The notes: generated from the sequence alone by a model not told the origin. 64,000 nucleotides of DNA from Mycolicibacter engbaekii (GCF_002101585.1 NZ_LQOT01000025.1:62001-126000), one strand, 5' to 3'. Shown: positions 46,430 through 55,282, numbered from the stretch's first letter. Program-made: numbers and translations.

Positions 46430-47272
46430 TCAGTCCTTGAAATACACCAGCTGATGAGTGCTGGCCAGCAGCTGGCCGGTGCGTGACCACAGGTGCGCGC
46501 TCTGGTCGAAGTAGCCTCGCGAGAACCGGTTGGCGTGTGCGCTGGCCAGCAGGTAATCGCTTCCCAGAGCGTCGATTTCACGTTGGTCGGCGTGAAAATA
46601 CGTGGTCAGCGAGATAGTCCCGGCCGGAAGGAACTTGCCGCGGCGCAGGAAGGCCCGCGGGAAGAAGACATCCGACAGACAGGCCAGCGCGGCGAAGTCG
46701 ACGGCCCGGCCTTCGACGTCGCGCACCCACAACGTCGTCGTCGACGAAGTACTGGGTTCCACGGCCCGCAGCGGCACCGGGCCTTCGGCGAACCGCATGT
46801 CGTAGCGGTTGGCCCAGACGATCGCGTCGACGAAGGTCCCGCGGGCGACGTCCTCGGGGGCGGGGACGCTCGGCGGGTGGGTTTCGTCGTCGGCCCAGGT
46901 GTCGCGGTGCAGGCCGAACAACGCGGTCGCGGTGGTCTTGACCTCGCCGCCCTGGCGAAGCTCGAGCATCCAGTGCTGGTTGCTGCGGTTGGTGCGGGCG
47001 GCCCGCAGACTGATGTCGAACTCGCCGTCGGCGATGGGCGCGGCGAAGTTGACCGTCAGCGCCAGTGGATCGCCGATGCGGTCGGGATGGGACTCCACGG
47101 CGCGCAACAGCACCGCCGCGGTGATCCCCCCGAACGGCCCCACCATGTTGGCCCACGCCGGGTCGGTGGCCCCGCGGAACGTCTCGGCGTCGACGGCGTC
47201 GAGACGCACGGCGCGGTCGAAGGGGTGTTCGGTCACAGCGGCCCTCCCGGCAGGCGGAACGATATCGGTCAC
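46430..47272 (-). CDS. Acyl-CoA thioesterase (TesB-like, double hotdog)
   Basis: A 280-residue thioesterase-like protein. ANMVGPFGGITAAVLLRAVESHPDRIGDPLALTVNFAAPIADGEFDI in the first half and PAGTISLTTYFHADQREIDALGSDYLLASAHANRFSRGYFDQSAHLWSRTGQLLASTHQLVYF in the second match the double-hotdog acyl-CoA thioesterase fold. The C-terminal S-H-Q residues are where TesB enzymes hold the catalytic Gln. GTG start 14 bp after the methyltransferase gene, so the two are co-transcribed. Substrate chain length unknown. Confidence 0.85.
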   Translation of the reverse strand: MTDIVPPAGRAAVTEHPFDRAVRLDAVDAETFRGATDPAWANMVGPFGGITAAVLLRAVESHPDRIGDPLALTVNFAAPIADGEFDISLRAARTNRSNQHWMLELRQGGEVKTTATALFGLHRDTWADDETHPPSVPAPEDVARGTFVDAIVWANRYDMRFAEGPVPLRAVEPSTSSTTTLWVRDVEGRAVDFAALACLSDVFFPRAFLRRGKFLPAGTISLTTYFHADQREIDALGSDYLLASAHANRFSRGYFDQSAHLWSRTGQLLASTHQLVYFKD

Positions 47273-47286
47273 GCTATCGCGGGCCG

Positions 47287-48132
47287 TCAGCCCGGATTGA
47301 CCGCCGTCACCACCCAGGTGTGGCCGGGGAATTTCAGGACTCCGTCGACGCGGTGCCGGCGCAGCTCGTCACGCAGTTCCTCGACCACAGCGGCCCAGCC
47401 GTCCGCGCCGAGCCGGGCAGGCAGTTCGGTGCGGGCCTGCTGGCCGGTGCGGTTGGACAGGATCATCGTCAGGCGTTCCTCGACGCCGTCGCTGCCGTCG
47501 ATGCTGAAGTTGCAGACCCCGTCATAGGCCGCGACGCCGACCTGGGCCCAGCCGGCGTCAGTCAGGACAGCGCGCACCCGGTCGGCGTTGCCGAAGGCCA
47601 GCGGACCCGGCGCGCTGGCGTCCACCGCGGCAGGTGGCGACTCCAGCTGCGCGGCCAGCAGGTCGACGCCCACGGAGAACATCGGGTTGTCGCCTTCGCG
47701 CCAGCACACGAACGCCAAGCCGGCACCCGGCGCTGCGGCGCTGCGGATGTTGATGAATGCGGCCACCGGGTCGTCGAAGAACATCACCCCGAACCGCGAG
47801 ACGACCCGGTCAAACGGCGCCCCGCCGGCCCGCAGATCGAGGGTCTGGGCGTCCCCGAGCGTCACGGTGGCCTGCGGAACCCGCCGGCGGGCCGCGGTCA
47901 CCATGGGCTCGGAGATATCGACGCCGAACGGGACGGCGCGCAGTGCCGCCACCCGTTTCAACAGCGTCCCGGAACCGCAACCGATGTCGAGCACCCTTGC
48001 GCCGGCTCGGATGTCGGCGGCCCGCATCACGGCGTCGGCGAACGGGGCAAGCGCCGCCTCGAAGATTGCCGCATTGTCGACCCAATCCACCCCTTGGGTC
48101 GCCCAAGACTGCTGCTGATCCTCGTTGGCCAT
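47287..48132 (-). CDS. Class I SAM-dependent methyltransferase
   Basis: A 281-residue methyltransferase. GARVLDIGCGSGTLLKRVAAL is motif I, FGVDISEPMVTAARRR motif II, FDRVVSRFGVMFFDDPVAAFINIRSAAAPGAGLAFVCW motifs IV and V, as in UbiE/type 11 enzymes. TACGCT six bases before the ATG suggests a leaderless transcript. It starts a two-gene unit with the thioesterase. Divergent on the plus strand is a small candidate gene at 48173. The methyl acceptor is unknown. Confidence 0.87.
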   Translation of the reverse strand: MANEDQQQSWATQGVDWVDNAAIFEAALAPFADAVMRAADIRAGARVLDIGCGSGTLLKRVAALRAVPFGVDISEPMVTAARRRVPQATVTLGDAQTLDLRAGGAPFDRVVSRFGVMFFDDPVAAFINIRSAAAPGAGLAFVCWREGDNPMFSVGVDLLAAQLESPPAAVDASAPGPLAFGNADRVRAVLTDAGWAQVGVAAYDGVCNFSIDGSDGVEERLTMILSNRTGQQARTELPARLGADGWAAVVEELRDELRRHRVDGVLKFPGHTWVVTAVNPG

Positions 48133-48172
48133 GGCCCCAGCGTAAGGTGCGGCGCGGTCTAGCCTGTCAGCC

Positions 48173-48271
48173 GTGGATGGCCAGACGTTCTACACCCAGA
48201 CCGGTCCCGGGCAGGGTGCGATGACGCAGACGGTGGGGGTGTGCGGAGCCGCGTGCGCCGGACCCGGGTGA
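48173..48271 (+). CDS. Candidate leaderless small protein (32 aa, two cysteines)
   Basis: A 33-codon frame (GTG to TGA) encoding VDGQTFYTQTGPGQGAMTQT and a tail with two cysteines (VCGAACAGPG). TAGCCT at 48160-48165 lies exactly 7 bases before the GTG, the same geometry as the helicase gene at 50697. It sits in the otherwise empty 267-bp gap before the carboxyltransferase gene, 128 bp upstream of that start. It could be a real small protein or a regulatory leader. Codon third positions are GC-rich, but the length is too short to prove coding. Confidence 0.3.
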   Translation: MDGQTFYTQTGPGQGAMTQTVGVCGAACAGPG

Positions 48272-48399
48272 CCAGACTTTTGCCCGCCTCTGAGCGACAG
48301 TGGCCGTTATGTCAGCCTCGGGGGATCCGCCGGGTGCCGCGCTCGGCTGCGACGGGTGGCCCATGATGGTGTTCACGTTCGACAGTGAAGGAATCTCTT

Positions 48400-49968
48400 A
48401 TGCCTGATGCTCCGCTGCGCGACGACCACCTCGAACTGTTGCGCCGCCGCGCACTGACCGAGGACGCGGCGCGCCCCCAGGCCGTGCAACGCCGCCACGA
48501 CGCCGGCGGCCGTACCGCGCGGGAGAACATCGCCGACCTGGTCGACCCCGGCAGCTTCGTGGAGTACGGGCGGTTCGCGATCGCCGCCCAACGCGCCCGC
48601 CGCGACATCGACGACCTGATCGCCAACACCCCCGGCGACGGCCTGCTTGGTGGCACCGCCACCATCAACAGCGCGGTGTTCGGCCGCGAGCGCAGCGCGT
48701 GCGCGGTGCTGGCCTACGACTACACCGTGCTGGCCGGCACTCAGGGCGCGATCGGCCACTTCAAGAAGGACCGGCTGTTCGAGCTGATCGCGCGAATGCG
48801 CCTGCCCACGGTCTTCTTCGCCGAAGGCGGCGGCGGGCGCCCCGGGGATACCGACTACCCGACGGTGTCGTCTCTGGATGTCCCCGCGTTCGCGTTGTGG
48901 GCCAAACTGTCCGGTCTGGTGCCGCGCATCGCCGTGGTCAAGGGCCGTTGTTTTGCCGGCAACGCCGTCATCGCGGGTTGTTCGGATCTGATCATCGCCA
49001 CCGCCGATACCTCGATCGGCATGGCGGGCCCGGCGATGATCGCCGGCGGCGGCCTGGGCCAGGTCGCCCCCGACGACGTCGGGCCCCTCTCGGTACAGGC
49101 ACCCAACGGCGTCGTCGATGTGGTGGTGGCCGACGAAGCCGAAGCCGTCGCGGTGACCAAGAAGGTGCTCGGCTATTTCCAGGGCGCGACCGCGGCCGGC
49201 CCGGCACCCGACCAAAACGCCTTGCGCACCATGATTCCCGAGCGCGCCCGGCGCGCCTACCCGCTCAAGCCCATCATCGAGACCATCGCCGACGCCGACT
49301 CGGTGACCTTCCTGCGGGAGAAATTCGCCCCCGAGATGGTCACCGCACTGGCCCGCATCGAAGGCCGCCCGGTCGGAATCATCGGCAACAACACCATGGT
49401 GATGGCCGGGGCCATCACCGCCGGCGCATCGGACAAGGCCGCCCGATTCCTGCAGCTCTGCGACGCCTTCGGGCTGCCGGTGGTGTCGCTCATCGACTGC
49501 CCGGGCTACATGGTGGGCCCGGCCGCCGAAGCAGAAGCCCTGGTGCGGCGAGCATCTCGGCTGTTGGTGGCCGGCGCCGCGCTGCGGGTGCCGCTGATCG
49601 CGGTGATCCTGCGCCGCGGCTACGGGCTGGGTGCTCAAGCCATGATGGGCGGCAGCCTGCACGAGCCGGTGCTGACCGTGGCCTGGCCCGGCGCGCACCT
49701 GGGCCCGATGGGGCTGGAGGGCGCGGTCCGGTTGGGTCTGCGCAAGGAACTCGAGGCCATCGCCGACGCCGACGAGCGCGAGGAACGGGTGCGCCAAGCC
49801 ACCACCGCCGCCGAGGAGCACGCCAAAGCCCTCAACGCCGCAGCGATTTTCGAGATCGACGACGTGATCGACCCCGCCGAGACCCGGGGTCTGATCGCGG
49901 CGACACTGGCGGCGTCGGAAGCGGTCGGCCGTGACGTGCCGCCGCGGCGTTTCGTCGACACGTTCTGA
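48400..49968 (+). CDS. Acyl-CoA carboxylase carboxyltransferase (AccD-like)
   Basis: A 522-residue two-lobed crotonase-fold carboxyltransferase, the beta subunit type that moves CO2 from biotin to acyl-CoA. RRHDAGGRTARENIADLVDPGSFVEYG at the N-terminus and GQVAPDDVGPLSVQAPNGVVDVVVADEAEAV, IDCPGYMVGPAAEAEALVRRASRL and LRRGYGLGAQAMMGGSLHEPV in the second half are AccD/PccB hallmarks. AAGGAA precedes the ATG. No biotin carboxylase or carrier gene lies next to it, so it either borrows a subunit from elsewhere or acts as a carboxylyase-like enzyme. Substrate unknown. Confidence 0.88.
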   Translation: MPDAPLRDDHLELLRRRALTEDAARPQAVQRRHDAGGRTARENIADLVDPGSFVEYGRFAIAAQRARRDIDDLIANTPGDGLLGGTATINSAVFGRERSACAVLAYDYTVLAGTQGAIGHFKKDRLFELIARMRLPTVFFAEGGGGRPGDTDYPTVSSLDVPAFALWAKLSGLVPRIAVVKGRCFAGNAVIAGCSDLIIATADTSIGMAGPAMIAGGGLGQVAPDDVGPLSVQAPNGVVDVVVADEAEAVAVTKKVLGYFQGATAAGPAPDQNALRTMIPERARRAYPLKPIIETIADADSVTFLREKFAPEMVTALARIEGRPVGIIGNNTMVMAGAITAGASDKAARFLQLCDAFGLPVVSLIDCPGYMVGPAAEAEALVRRASRLLVAGAALRVPLIAVILRRGYGLGAQAMMGGSLHEPVLTVAWPGAHLGPMGLEGAVRLGLRKELEAIADADEREERVRQATTAAEEHAKALNAAAIFEIDDVIDPAETRGLIAATLAASEAVGRDVPPRRFVDTF

Positions 49969-49999
49969 GGGCTTACGTCGAGCTGAGCCGCCGGCCCTC
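49967..49999. terminator. Weak hairpin after the carboxyltransferase gene
   Basis: GAGGGC and GCCCTC can pair around a 21-base loop that itself contains GGCT and AGCC, starting at the carboxyltransferase stop codon. No U-tract follows. The rest of the gap up to 50090 (about 90 bp) shows no other feature. Confidence 0.25.
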
Positions 50000-50090
50000 T
50001 GCTAGGACGGAAGGTGGCCGGTGAACGTGACCGTTCGCTGGTGTCACAGTTGCCCGCGCGGAATCGTCTACATGACATGAGCAGTAAGAC

Positions 50091-50237
50091 ATGGCCGGGA
50101 CCTTCGAGTGGATTCCCGGGCTCGGCTGTCCCGGCGTCGCAGCGGTGCGGGGGCACACGTACGGGGCGGGCCTGCAGCCGGCACTGGCCGACGACTTTCG
50201 CCACGCCGTCTCGAACCAGACGAGGGGATCGCCATGA
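50091..50237 (+). CDS. Candidate small protein translationally coupled to the SRPBCC gene (48 aa)
   Basis: A 49-codon frame from ATG whose TGA overlaps the ATG of the next gene (ATGA), the usual mark of coupling. The product (MAGTFEWIPGLGCPGVAAVR, then a tail with HTYGAGLQPALADDFRHAVS) is not recognised; the third codon positions are strongly GC-biased as in real genes here. A weak GAGCAGTAAG precedes the ATG. It contains one cysteine and a short amphipathic tail. A frame on the opposite strand in this area seems less likely. Confidence 0.4.
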   Translation: MAGTFEWIPGLGCPGVAAVRGHTYGAGLQPALADDFRHAVSNQTRGSP

Positions 50238-50656
50238 CCATCGACCTGCCCTACATCGATGAACACACGCTACGGATCGACGCGCCGCGCGACCGGGTTT
50301 GGAGGGCCCTGCAGCGCTATGTCGAGGCCATGTTGCGCGCCAACGAACACAATCCGCTTCTCGCGCCGCTCGGCCTGCAGCCCCGCGCCGGCTTTGCAGT
50401 GGCCGAAAGTGTTGAGCTGCAACGGATCATTCTCGTGGGCCGGCATCGATTCTCCCGGTATCGGTTGGTCTTCGAGCTCACCGACGCTTCGACGGGCGCT
50501 ACGCGCGTACACGCACAGACCTATGCGGCTTTTCCAGGGCCGCACGGCCGCATCTACCGCACCCTGGTGATCGGGACCCGGGTGCACGTCGTCGCGACCA
50601 ATTATCTCTTACGGGGTATTCGCGCCTCGGCGACAATTGAGGTCACATCGCGTTGA
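50234..50656 (+). CDS. SRPBCC-like protein (140 aa)
   Basis: A 140-residue protein with a START/SRPBCC-like beginning (EHTLRIDAPRDRVWRALQRYVEAML), then alternating strands (SVELQRIILVGRHRFSRYRLVFELTDASTGATRVHAQTYAAFPG) and a C-terminal helix-like part (VHVVATNYLLRGIRASATIEV). Such domains bind hydrophobic ligands or act as polyketide cyclases. GAGGGGATC precedes the ATG. It overlaps the small frame at 50091 by 4 bp. The next gene, the helicase, has its own promoter just after its stop. Confidence 0.7.
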   Translation: MTIDLPYIDEHTLRIDAPRDRVWRALQRYVEAMLRANEHNPLLAPLGLQPRAGFAVAESVELQRIILVGRHRFSRYRLVFELTDASTGATRVHAQTYAAFPGPHGRIYRTLVIGTRVHVVATNYLLRGIRASATIEVTSR

Positions 50657-50683
50657 CCAGCACCGTTTGTCGCAAGGATCGGC

Positions 50684-50689
50684 TAGCCT
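50684..50689 (+). promoter_or_regulatory. -10 element of the helicase gene (leaderless start)
   Basis: TAGCCT lies 7 bases before the GTG at 50697, so transcription would begin at or near that codon. This decides the start over earlier in-frame ATGs, which lie inside the SRPBCC gene's end. Confidence 0.5.
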
Positions 50690-50696
50690 CCGGCTC

Positions 50697-53600
50697 GTGG
50701 ACGAAGGTCTGTACGAATCATTGCTCACTGGCCGGCTGGAGCGGGACCTGGCCGCCCGGCCTGACCTATGCCCGCAAATTGTTACGGTCGATGATGCTGA
50801 GCAGCCGCTGGCCCTGGCCAGGCACTTAACCCCCTTGATCGAGCGAGCACTGCGTTCAGCGAAGACCGCCGAGGAGCGCGCTCAACTGACCCGAGCGATC
50901 CTGGCGCTGCTGGCCGAGCCTGATGAGACACCGAATGTGCGTGAGGCCCGCATCGAACGGCTCGACGCGGTAACCGTGGCCAACCGGCTGACCCCGCCTC
51001 CGGCTAGGCCCGCCACCCCGTTGTCGGATGCGGCGTTGATGACCAATGGTCGTGGTGAGCCGACGCTGGCCGCCGAGCTGCGCGCAGAATTGGCCAGTGC
51101 CGATGCGGTCGATCTGCTGTGTGCTTTCGTCAAGTGGCAGGGACTGCGGTTACTGGAAGGACCGCTGACTGAGCTGCGTGAGCGGGGTGTGCCGCTGAGA
51201 GTAATAACCACAACCTATCTGGGCGCTACCGACGCCCGCGCCATCGACGCGCTGGTCAATGAGTTCGGTGCCGAGGTACGGGTTAACTACGAAACCCACG
51301 GCACTCGCCTGCATGCGAAGGCGTGGCTGCTCCGCCGCAATAGTGGGTTTCATACTGCATATGTCGGTTCGAGCAACCTCTCACACGCTGCGCTTGTCGA
51401 TGGACTGGAATGGAACGTGCGCTTGTCGGCGAAGGCGACCCCGCACTTGCTGAAGAAATTTCGGGATACCTTCGACTCTTACTGGGTCGCTCGCGAGTTC
51501 GCCTTGTATCGCCCAATGGCTGACGGGGAACGTCTGCGGGAAGCGCTGGCGGTGGCCTCCGGCCGCCACCAACCCGGCATAAAGACGATTGCGCTTTCCG
51601 GACTCGAGGTGCAGCCCAAACCATTTCAGGCCGAGATGCTCGAAGAGCTCGATGCCGAACGCAGTCTGCACGATCGGCACCGCAATCTGATCGTCGCGGC
51701 AACTGGTACCGGTAAGACAGTGGTCGCGGCCCTTGACTACCGACGGTTGGTTCGCGAGGTGCACGCCCGGGACTTGACTCTGCTGTTCGTCGCTCACCGA
51801 AAGGAGATCCTCGTTCAGGCTCGTCGCATGTATCAGGAGGTGCTATCCGATGCGACATTTGGGGAGCTTCTCGTTGGCGGAGAGCAACCGAGTAGATGGC
51901 GTCACGTATTCGCTAGTGTGCAATCGCTATCGGCAGAACGGCTTTCGGTCCTCGTGCCGAATCATTTCGAGGTCGTGGTGATTGACGAGTTTCACCATGC
52001 AGACGCCGCCTCTTACCGGAGGTTGCTCAATCATGTGCGGCCGATCGAGCTATTGGGCCTGACAGCGACGCCGGAGCGTGGCGACGGAGTCGACGTGCGT
52101 GACTTTTTCGACGGAAGGGTCGCCAGTGAGCTGCGACTTTGGGAGGCGCTCGAGCAGAATCTGCTATGCCCGTTCCACTATTTCGGGGTATACGACGGGG
52201 TCGACCTGGGCGACCTAGGTTGGAAGCGCGGTGGATACGACCTAGCTGGTTTGAGTTCTGTCTACACCGGTAATGATGCGCGAACCCGGATTGTTCTGAA
52301 AGAATTACGCGACAAGGTGGCTGACATCGACACAATGCGGGCGTTGGGATTCTGTGTCAGCGTTGACCATGCCCGGTACATGACAGCTACGTTCAATGCA
52401 GCGGGAATCCCGGCGCGGGCCGTATGGGCCGATACTCCGTCAATGGAGCGGGCTGAAGCGCTAACCGCCTTGCGGAACCGGGAGATCAACGTCATCTTTA
52501 ACGTCGACCTATTCAACGAAGGCGTAGACATACCCGAGGTTGACACCGTGTTGTTTCTGCGGCCGACCGAGAGCGCCACGGTCTTCTTGCAGCAGCTTGG
52601 CCGGGGCTTGCGGCTTACCCACGGCAAGACTGTTTTGACAGCATTGGATTTCGTCGGGCATCAGCGCCGGGAATTTCGCTTCGACCGACGATTCCGTGCG
52701 CTGACCGGCTCGGGGTCAAAGGAACTGGAACGCCAGATTGCGCAGGGCTTCCCGTTCCTCCCTTCTGGGAGTCAAATCGTGCTTGATTCGGTCGCCCAAA
52801 AAATTGTCTTGGAAAACATCCGTCAGCAGGTCTCGCCCCGATGGGCGACGCTAGTATCAGAGGTGCGCGATCACGCTGGTACCGATCTGGCGGAGTTCCT
52901 GAAATGGTCTGGCCGTGAGCTCGATGATGTCGTGCGAAACGACCGATCATGGACTCAATTGTGTCGGGAATCGGGCAAGATTTCAGATGAGTTGGGGCCG
53001 CGGGAATCGCAGCTGGCTAAGCGGGTGCGGGCGCTGGCGCACGTCGATGACCGTCGTCGGTATGTCAGCTACCAAGCTTTGCTGCGTGGCGGCCAACCGG
53101 ATGGCAGTCCGGCCGAGCGGCGGCTAGCCGAGATGCTCTTCTACTCACTATTTTCCGACGGCGGGGGCTTTGCTGATGCGGCATCGGGCCTCGCCGCAGT
53201 GGCTGGCGAACCGGTGCTCGCCGAGATGCGCCAAGTCATCGATATCGCCTTCGACGGGGCGCACCGCAGCACTTTCGAGTTGGGCGAGCTGATTCCGGAG
53301 CTGGGGCAGGTGCCGCTGTCGGTACACGCTCGCTATTCGCGGGAGGAGATTCTCGCGGGCCTGGGTATGGCGGCACGCCGCAAGCCCAGTCACTTCCGGG
53401 AAGGCGTGATCTGGTGCGAGGACTTGGGTGTTGACGCCTTCTTCATCACGCTTAAGAAGGCCGAGACTGATTATTCGCCGACCACCATGTACCGGGATTT
53501 TGCGTTGAGTCCCGAATTATTTCATTGGGAATCGCAGTCGACTACCTCCGAGTCGTCCAAGACCGGACAGCGTTACATTCATCACCGAGAGAACGGGTCG

Positions 53601-53780
53601 CACGTGCTGCTGTTCGTGAGGCAGGCCAAGCAGTATGGACTGGGCGCCGCACCGTATGTGTTCCTCGGCCCAGCTGACTACGTATCCCATGAAGCGGAGA
53701 AGCCCATGGCGATCACCTGGCGCTTGCATAAAGCGATGCCGACGGAGCTGTTCACGGGGGCCAGAGTTGCAGTGGCGTAG
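50697..53780 (+). CDS. PLD-nuclease/SF2 helicase/DUF3427 protein
   Basis: A 1027-residue protein with three parts. A phospholipase-D-like domain (about 120-280) has THGTRLHAKAWLL and AYVGSSNLSH (HxK...GSSN). A superfamily 2 helicase follows: IVAATGTGKTVVAA (Walker A), VVVIDEFHHAD (Walker B, DExH), LGLTATPERGDG and LQQLGRGLRLTHGK (motif VI). The last about 350 residues (from QQVSPRWATLV, through the GQRYIHHRENGSHVLLFVRQAK segment) match DUF3427. Proteins of this layout occur in bacterial defence and DNA-repair islands. The gene uses visibly more A/T at third positions than its neighbours, which suggests recent transfer. Confidence 0.85.
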   Translation: MDEGLYESLLTGRLERDLAARPDLCPQIVTVDDAEQPLALARHLTPLIERALRSAKTAEERAQLTRAILALLAEPDETPNVREARIERLDAVTVANRLTPPPARPATPLSDAALMTNGRGEPTLAAELRAELASADAVDLLCAFVKWQGLRLLEGPLTELRERGVPLRVITTTYLGATDARAIDALVNEFGAEVRVNYETHGTRLHAKAWLLRRNSGFHTAYVGSSNLSHAALVDGLEWNVRLSAKATPHLLKKFRDTFDSYWVAREFALYRPMADGERLREALAVASGRHQPGIKTIALSGLEVQPKPFQAEMLEELDAERSLHDRHRNLIVAATGTGKTVVAALDYRRLVREVHARDLTLLFVAHRKEILVQARRMYQEVLSDATFGELLVGGEQPSRWRHVFASVQSLSAERLSVLVPNHFEVVVIDEFHHADAASYRRLLNHVRPIELLGLTATPERGDGVDVRDFFDGRVASELRLWEALEQNLLCPFHYFGVYDGVDLGDLGWKRGGYDLAGLSSVYTGNDARTRIVLKELRDKVADIDTMRALGFCVSVDHARYMTATFNAAGIPARAVWADTPSMERAEALTALRNREINVIFNVDLFNEGVDIPEVDTVLFLRPTESATVFLQQLGRGLRLTHGKTVLTALDFVGHQRREFRFDRRFRALTGSGSKELERQIAQGFPFLPSGSQIVLDSVAQKIVLENIRQQVSPRWATLVSEVRDHAGTDLAEFLKWSGRELDDVVRNDRSWTQLCRESGKISDELGPRESQLAKRVRALAHVDDRRRYVSYQALLRGGQPDGSPAERRLAEMLFYSLFSDGGGFADAASGLAAVAGEPVLAEMRQVIDIAFDGAHRSTFELGELIPELGQVPLSVHARYSREEILAGLGMAARRKPSHFREGVIWCEDLGVDAFFITLKKAETDYSPTTMYRDFALSPELFHWESQSTTSESSKTGQRYIHHRENGSHVLLFVRQAKQYGLGAAPYVFLGPADYVSHEAEKPMAITWRLHKAMPTELFTGARVAVA

Positions 53781-53800
53781 ACGCCCACATCGCGGCCCGA

Positions 53801-54262
53801 TCACGCCGCCGAGCGCAGATCCCTATCCCCGCTGGCCGGCTTCGGCGCCGGCCGGTCTCGCGGCGGCACCCACCCTACGTAGGTCAGATACAACCCGATG
53901 AGCGCGAACAGCACGTAGGCAGCGCGCGCCCAGCCCTCGGCGCGCATGACCAGGTTCGCACTCGCGATGCTGCTGTCGGGAAACACCACCAGCGCCAGCC
54001 CCTTGAGTGCGGTGAGCCAGCCCGTCACCGACACGCAGATCGCTGCTGCGCCCCGCCAATAGGGGTGAAAAGCCACCACCATCAAACCGGCCAACAGCGT
54101 GAACGCCCCGGTCGACCACAGCCACAGGGGATCGGCGGAGAAGTCGGAAGCCCAGATCTGCGGGGCGCGGAAGACCGCCGCCGCGGTGAGGACGACCAGG
54201 AACGGCCCGATCACCCGGGCGAACATCTGCGTCCTGGCTTGAGGTTGTTCTGACACATTCAT
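53801..54262 (-). CDS. Four-helix membrane protein of unknown function
   Basis: A 153-residue membrane protein with four segments: VIGPFLVVLTAAAVFRA, LWLWSTGAFTLLAGLMVVAF, AAAICVSVTGWLTALKGLALVVF and AAYVLFALIGLYLTYVGWV. The cytoplasmic tail is charged (PPRDRPAPKPASGDRDLRSAA). AGGAGG lies 8 bases before the ATG at 54262 and 5 before an in-frame GTG at 54265. It is a single-gene unit between the helicase and the protease; no family is recognised. Confidence 0.75.
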   Translation of the reverse strand: MNVSEQPQARTQMFARVIGPFLVVLTAAAVFRAPQIWASDFSADPLWLWSTGAFTLLAGLMVVAFHPYWRGAAAICVSVTGWLTALKGLALVVFPDSSIASANLVMRAEGWARAAYVLFALIGLYLTYVGWVPPRDRPAPKPASGDRDLRSAA

Positions 54263-54337
54263 CACGCCGACCTCCTGAACCGTGTTTCCCCAGCATACGA
54301 GCTGTTTACGGCTGCGGCCACTGCGTTGTCGGCGGCG

Positions 54338-55123
54338 TCAAAGGCCCGTCGTGGTGTCCAGTGTCAGCTCCCAGGCCGACAGCCACGGCGTGATGGTCTG
54401 GGCGATCGAGAACGGGTGCGGGTCTTCACAACTGGGCTCTGAGTAGGTGCCGTCGGAGACCGCGACGTAGATGCCGACAGCCTCGGCGGTGCCGTCCTCG
54501 CGCAGCCGGTACACCGGTCCGCCGGAATCGCCGCAGATACCCCCGGCTTCGAATCGGACCTTATTCGCTTCGCTGGCCACCACTGGCCCGCACAGCGGTC
54601 CGCCGGTTCGAATCCCGAAGTGGCACAAGACGTCGCCGACAGCCACGTCCTCGGCGACCCCGGTGACCGGATGCCCGTCCACGACTGAGGTCAGTGGGAT
54701 CTTGCCCGGATCGTCCAGGAGGATCAACCCCATGTCGTAGTCGTCCCAGTCGCTGCCGTCGTTGACGGTCTCGGTAAACGTGCCGATGGTGCGATAGGCG
54801 AATGCACCGCCGTGGCGAATCACCACCTGACCCGGGCCGCCGCCCGGGTTGCAGTGGCCCGCCGCGAGCAAGCCGGGCCGGTTGTCGCGGGTGCGCACCA
54901 GGAATCCCGTAGTACAGGTGATGCCGGCGGCGTTTCCGCCGGCGGATACGTTGATGCCGATACCGGGCCCGATCACGTGCGCAAGCGGAATCGGGCTTTG
55001 CGGGCGGATGGGGTGTGTGCGGTTCACCTGATAGAGGCCACCGAAGATCGCGACGACCACGACGGCGATCCCCAACCGCCATGCCACCGTCTTCGCCCTG
55101 TCCAGGCGGTGCTGTGCCGTCAC
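54338..55123 (-). CDS. Membrane-anchored trypsin-like serine protease
   Basis: A 261-residue S1-family (chymotrypsin-fold) protease. A transmembrane helix (AWRLGIAVVVVAIFGGLYQV) anchors it, with the catalytic domain outside. The triad is seen in GLLAAGHCNPGGG (about H90), DWDDYDMGLILLD (about D130) and GGICGDSGGPVYRL (about S200); four cysteines can form disulfides. TACCGT seven bases before GTG at 55123 fits a leaderless start; GTG at 55132 would add three residues. It is divergent from SelO. The target protein is unknown. Confidence 0.85.
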   Translation of the reverse strand: MTAQHRLDRAKTVAWRLGIAVVVVAIFGGLYQVNRTHPIRPQSPIPLAHVIGPGIGINVSAGGNAAGITCTTGFLVRTRDNRPGLLAAGHCNPGGGPGQVVIRHGGAFAYRTIGTFTETVNDGSDWDDYDMGLILLDDPGKIPLTSVVDGHPVTGVAEDVAVGDVLCHFGIRTGGPLCGPVVASEANKVRFEAGGICGDSGGPVYRLREDGTAEAVGIYVAVSDGTYSEPSCEDPHPFSIAQTITPWLSAWELTLDTTTGL

Positions 55124-55270
55124 CGTGGCCACGGTAGCGGCACGCCTTCCAGGGCGGTCCCAGTGCGGGCTATTCGCGCACCGCAGTGATCGCCCTCAAG
55201 GGCCGCAGGGAGCGTGCGTGCACCGGCGCCCGCGGGCAATCGGATCCTGGGTCCGGGACGCAGCCTTGCG

Positions 55271-55276
55271 TAGGCT
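55271..55276 (+). promoter_or_regulatory. -10 element of selO (near-leaderless start)
   Basis: TAGGCT lies six bases before the ATG at 55283. The short distance fits a transcript that begins at the start codon. Confidence 0.45.
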
Positions 55277-55282
55277 GGCCAG

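Noticed and set aside
49973-50266. Minus-strand frame opposite the small gene at 50091
   Set aside because: No start signal, no recognisable composition, and the plus-strand frame there is coupled to the next gene.
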